Shown here piece after piece: positions 6,484 through 8,022 of a DNA stretch of 8,022 nt. The stretch's first letter is position 1, and each line of letters opens with the position of its first letter. The notes below the pieces were generated by a model, which made no database searches, was not told the DNA's origin, and saw nothing but the letters and a program-made list of their open reading frames with translations. The translations under genes and the position numbers were made by a program. Source of the stretch: Paracoccaceae bacterium (GTDB lineage Bacteria > Pseudomonadota > Alphaproteobacteria > Rhodobacterales > Rhodobacteraceae); the NCBI GenBank assembly GCA_024644285.1, contig JAHELH010000015.1, positions 4,935-12,956 of the forward strand, given 5' to 3'.

Positions 6484-6496
6484 GCGCCTGCGGCGC
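6484..6496. repeat. Short GC palindrome after the Trm112 gene
   Basis: GCGCC-TGC-GGCGC is a perfect 5-bp inverted repeat with a 3-base loop, 20 bases after the Trm112 stop. The adjoining GGCGCGCGCC (6492-6501) is also a perfect palindrome. No T-run follows, so terminator function is unproven; in GC-rich DNA such short palindromes occur by chance. Confidence 0.35.
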
Positions 6497-6528
6497 GCGC
6501 CATCTTGGTGCCCGTTGCGATGTGAGCC

Positions 6529-6560
6529 CGTCATCCCGGGCGCTGGTCCGGGTTTCGGGA
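6529..6560. repeat. Convergent-region palindrome resembling a dispersed alphaproteobacterial repeat
   Basis: CGTCATCCCGGGC followed by GCTG and GTCCGGG makes a 7-bp stem (6535-6541 with 6546-6552, one G-T pair) and a 4-base loop. The pattern GTCATCCCGGGC...CCGGG...GGGAT resembles palindromic units scattered in intergenic DNA of many alphaproteobacteria. It lies between the ends of two convergent genes, so it could help end transcription from both sides, though no T-run follows. Only one copy is visible in this window, so its repeat status rests on resemblance. Confidence 0.45.
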
Positions 6561-6605
6561 TTGCGTATTCTCAAAGAGAGGAAGGGTCCAGGCCCGCACA
6601 GCCGG

Positions 6606-7832
6606 TCAGATCGGGCGGCCCTGCAGCAGTTTCGGCAGGTCACCGGACAGGCCGGCGGCCTCGCGGATCAGGCCGCGGCGCAGGGCGGGCCAGGCATTGA
6701 CCGCCGCCAGGCCGATGTCGCGGGCCAGGCGCAAGGCGGCATTGTCATTGGAAAACAGCCGGTTGAACCCGTCGGTCGCGACCGCGAGGGTGGCGACGTC
6801 GAACCGGCGCCAGCGCTGGTAGCGTTCCAGCACGTCGATGCGGCCGATATCCTCGCCGCGGCGATGCGCCAGCGCCAGCACCTCGGCCAGCGCTGCCACG
6901 TCCTTGAGACCGGCATTCAGGCCCTGGCCCGCGATCGGATGCACCCGGTGCGCGGCGTCGCCGATCAGGGCCACCCGCGGTGCGGAGAAACGCTGCGCGA
7001 TGGAAAGCGACAGCGGGTAAGCAAAGCGCGCGCCGGCGAGGCCGACCTGGCCAAGGAAATCGCCCAAGCGGGGGCGCAGGGCGTCGAGATAGCCGGCGTC
7101 GTCCTGCACCGCGATGCGCGCGGCGTTCGCGGCGGTCTCGGTCCATACGATGGAGGCGCGGTTGCCGGTGAGCGGCAGGATCGCCAGCGGACCCTCGGGC
7201 GTGAAGAACTGGTGCGCGGTGCCGTGGTGCGGGCGGGCGTGCGCAATCGCGCAGACCAGCGCCGTCTGGCCGTAATCCCAGCCCATCCGCCGGATGCCGG
7301 CGCGCTGCGCGGTGGGCGAGCCTGGCCCGTCCGCGCCGACCAGGACGCGGGCGCACAGGGTGCGGCCGTCGGCCAGCGCGACATTTGCGAAGGCGTCTCC
7401 GACATCGTGGCCTGTGACGGTGGCCTTGTCGAATTGCGTGACGCGATCCTGGGTCGCGAGAGCGCCCTGTACCGCGCGGCGCAGGTGGCGGTCCTCGACC
7501 ATGAAGCCCATCGGGCCTTCCTCGATTTCGGCGTGGTCGAATTCCATCATCAGCGGCGACGGGCCTTCGCCCGCGCGGCCGTCCGTGACGCGGATATGCA
7601 GGATCGGCTGCGCATCGGGCGCCAGCGCGGACCACAGGCCGAGGGCGCCCAGCAGCCGCCTGGAGGCGTGCGCCAGGGCGTAGCCGCGCCCGTCGAAGCC
7701 GGGATCGGTGCGGGTTTCGGCCGGCAGGCGGTCGATCAGCGCCACGCTGAGGCCGACCTGGCCCAGCGCCAGGGCGAGGGTCGAGCCGTTGAGCCCGCCG
7801 CCGATGATCGCGATGTCGAACGCCTGATCCAT
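6606..7832 (-). CDS. ubiH: UbiH/UbiF/VisC/COQ6-family FAD-dependent hydroxylase (ubiquinone biosynthesis)
   Basis: This 408-residue flavin monooxygenase belongs to the family that hydroxylates the aromatic ring of ubiquinone precursors, using NAD(P)H and O2 at the inner membrane face. Three family landmarks are intact: the dinucleotide fold IIGGGLNGSTLALALG (9-24; GxGxxG at 11-16), the LVGADGPGS segment (164-172; DG motif), and GDAAHRVHPIAGQGLNAGLKD (291-311; the ubiH signature). The open frame extends upstream to 7940, but that would run into the divergent amidase gene. The Met at 7832 starts directly before the FAD fold (MDQAFDIAIIGGG), as is normal for the family. No Shine-Dalgarno is visible there; a Met at 7868 is the alternative. 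Which ring position it modifies (UbiH, UbiF or UbiL type) cannot be told from sequence alone. It converges on the Trm112 gene and diverges from the amidase gene. Confidence 0.92.
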   Translation of the reverse strand: MDQAFDIAIIGGGLNGSTLALALGQVGLSVALIDRLPAETRTDPGFDGRGYALAHASRRLLGALGLWSALAPDAQPILHIRVTDGRAGEGPSPLMMEFDHAEIEEGPMGFMVEDRHLRRAVQGALATQDRVTQFDKATVTGHDVGDAFANVALADGRTLCARVLVGADGPGSPTAQRAGIRRMGWDYGQTALVCAIAHARPHHGTAHQFFTPEGPLAILPLTGNRASIVWTETAANAARIAVQDDAGYLDALRPRLGDFLGQVGLAGARFAYPLSLSIAQRFSAPRVALIGDAAHRVHPIAGQGLNAGLKDVAALAEVLALAHRRGEDIGRIDVLERYQRWRRFDVATLAVATDGFNRLFSNDNAALRLARDIGLAAVNAWPALRRGLIREAAGLSGDLPKLLQGRPI

Positions 7833-7839
7833 GCCGCGC

Positions 7840-7867
7840 AATATGGCGGCGGCGGCGGGATTGTCCA
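7840..7867 (-). promoter_or_regulatory. Candidate promoter of the ubiH-type gene, placed for a leaderless transcript
   Basis: On the - strand TGGACA (7862-7867; 5 of 6 to TTGACA) and CATATT (7840-7845; 4 of 6 to TATAAT) are 16 bases apart. The -10 ends 7 bases before the ATG at 7832, so transcription would begin at or next to the start codon. This agrees with the absence of a ribosome site. The -35 overlaps a possible -35 on the other strand. Confidence 0.35.
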
Positions 7868-7889
7868 TGTGCCGCGGTGCCGCTACCGT
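7861..7889 (+). promoter_or_regulatory. Weak candidate promoter of the amidase gene
   Basis: TTGTCC (7861-7866) and TACCGT (7884-7889), 17 bases apart, are the best sigma-70-like pair ahead of the ATG at 7915: 4 of 6 and 3 of 6 to consensus. It is a modest match in GC-rich DNA. Confidence 0.22.
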
Positions 7890-7901
7890 CGGCCGAAGGT
7901 T

Positions 7902-7908
7902 GGGGAGG
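7902..7908 (+). promoter_or_regulatory. Ribosome binding site of the amidase gene
   Basis: GGGGAGG lies 6 bases before the ATG at 7915. It is one of the strongest ribosome sites in the window and fixes the start of the partial gene at the right edge. Confidence 0.65.
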
Positions 7909-7914
7909 CGGGCG

Positions 7915-8022
7915 ATGTCGCAGGACTGGCTTTGGAGCACGGCGGCCGATCTGGGGCGCGGGATCGGCGCGGGCGAGATCGATCCGGTGGCGCTGGCCGA
8001 GACCTATCTGGAGGCCATCGGC
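7915..8022 (+). CDS. Amidase-signature family enzyme, N-terminal 36 codons (3' end outside the window)
   Basis: The frame from ATG at 7915 is open to the last base and reads MSQDWLWSTAADLGRGIGAG, then EIDPVALAETYLEAIG. This is the typical opening of amidase-signature enzymes (GatA-like hydrolases and relatives): a helix containing 'AADLGRxIxxGEIxPVxLxExxLxxI' before the catalytic core. The Ser-cisSer-Lys triad and Gly-Ser-rich signature lie beyond the edge, so the substrate (amide, urea derivative or glutaminyl-tRNA) cannot be judged. The strong ribosome site supports the start. It is transcribed away from the ubiH-type gene across an 82-bp spacer. Confidence 0.78.
   Translation, partial: MSQDWLWSTAADLGRGIGAGEIDPVALAETYLEAIG

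Noticed and set aside
6745..7635. Second - strand frame inside the ubiH-type gene (296 codons)
   Set aside because: It is a +1-type shadow: Arg/Pro/Gly-rich, without the FAD and GDAAH motifs that the chosen frame shows.
7833..7940. Upstream extension of the ubiH-type gene to the Met at 7940
   Set aside because: It would add 36 residues of non-conserved sequence before the FAD fold and overlap the divergent amidase start, which has a strong ribosome site.
1..8022. Mobile element, CRISPR array, tRNA/rRNA or toxin-antitoxin pair
   Set aside because: I found no transposase or integrase motifs, no regularly spaced direct repeats, no cloverleaf-like sequence and no matching small gene pairs; codon use is uniform across the window.

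Overview
This window is high-GC, gene-dense bacterial DNA. GC-rich third positions, tight ATGA/GTGA gene overlaps and the neighbour set (chaperedoxin, LON-domain protein, Trm112-type protein, UbiH-type hydroxylase) fit an alphaproteobacterium, most likely of the Rhodobacteraceae/Roseobacter group. That placement is inferred from style and gene content; the window holds no rRNA or marker gene that would settle it. I see no mobile element, CRISPR array, tRNA or rRNA.

Left block (1-4629, all + strand). The 3' part of an exodeoxyribonuclease III gene is followed, with every stop overlapping the next start, by five more genes: an unrecognised 263-aa soluble protein, a 494-aa FAD-linked oxidase of the sugar-lactone oxidase type with a Tat-like N-terminus, a 133-aa four-helix membrane protein resembling DUF4383, an unrecognised 351-aa protein with one N-terminal membrane anchor, and a 98-aa small anchored protein. 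The last four look like a translationally coupled envelope/redox module of unknown purpose. This is the least explained part of the window.

Middle block (4630-6463, + strand). After a 69-bp gap holding a candidate heat-shock (RpoH-like) promoter comes a thioredoxin-TPR protein of the CnoX/YbbN chaperedoxin family, then a stand-alone LON N-terminal domain protein and a 60-aa Trm112/UPF0434 protein. The gene spacing (17 bp, then a 4-bp overlap) suggests one transcript with a protein-quality-control flavour.

Right block (6464-8022). A 142-bp convergent intergenic region carries a palindrome resembling dispersed alphaproteobacterial repeats. It is followed by a - strand UbiH/UbiF/COQ6-type FAD monooxygenase of ubiquinone synthesis. 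This gene is divergent from the first 36 codons of an amidase-signature enzyme that runs off the right edge. The 82-bp divergent spacer contains candidate promoter elements on both strands; the ubiH-side element sits so close to the ATG that the message could be leaderless.

Most of the window is ordinary core-genome content. The oxidase/membrane module and the regulatory candidates are the parts worth following up.
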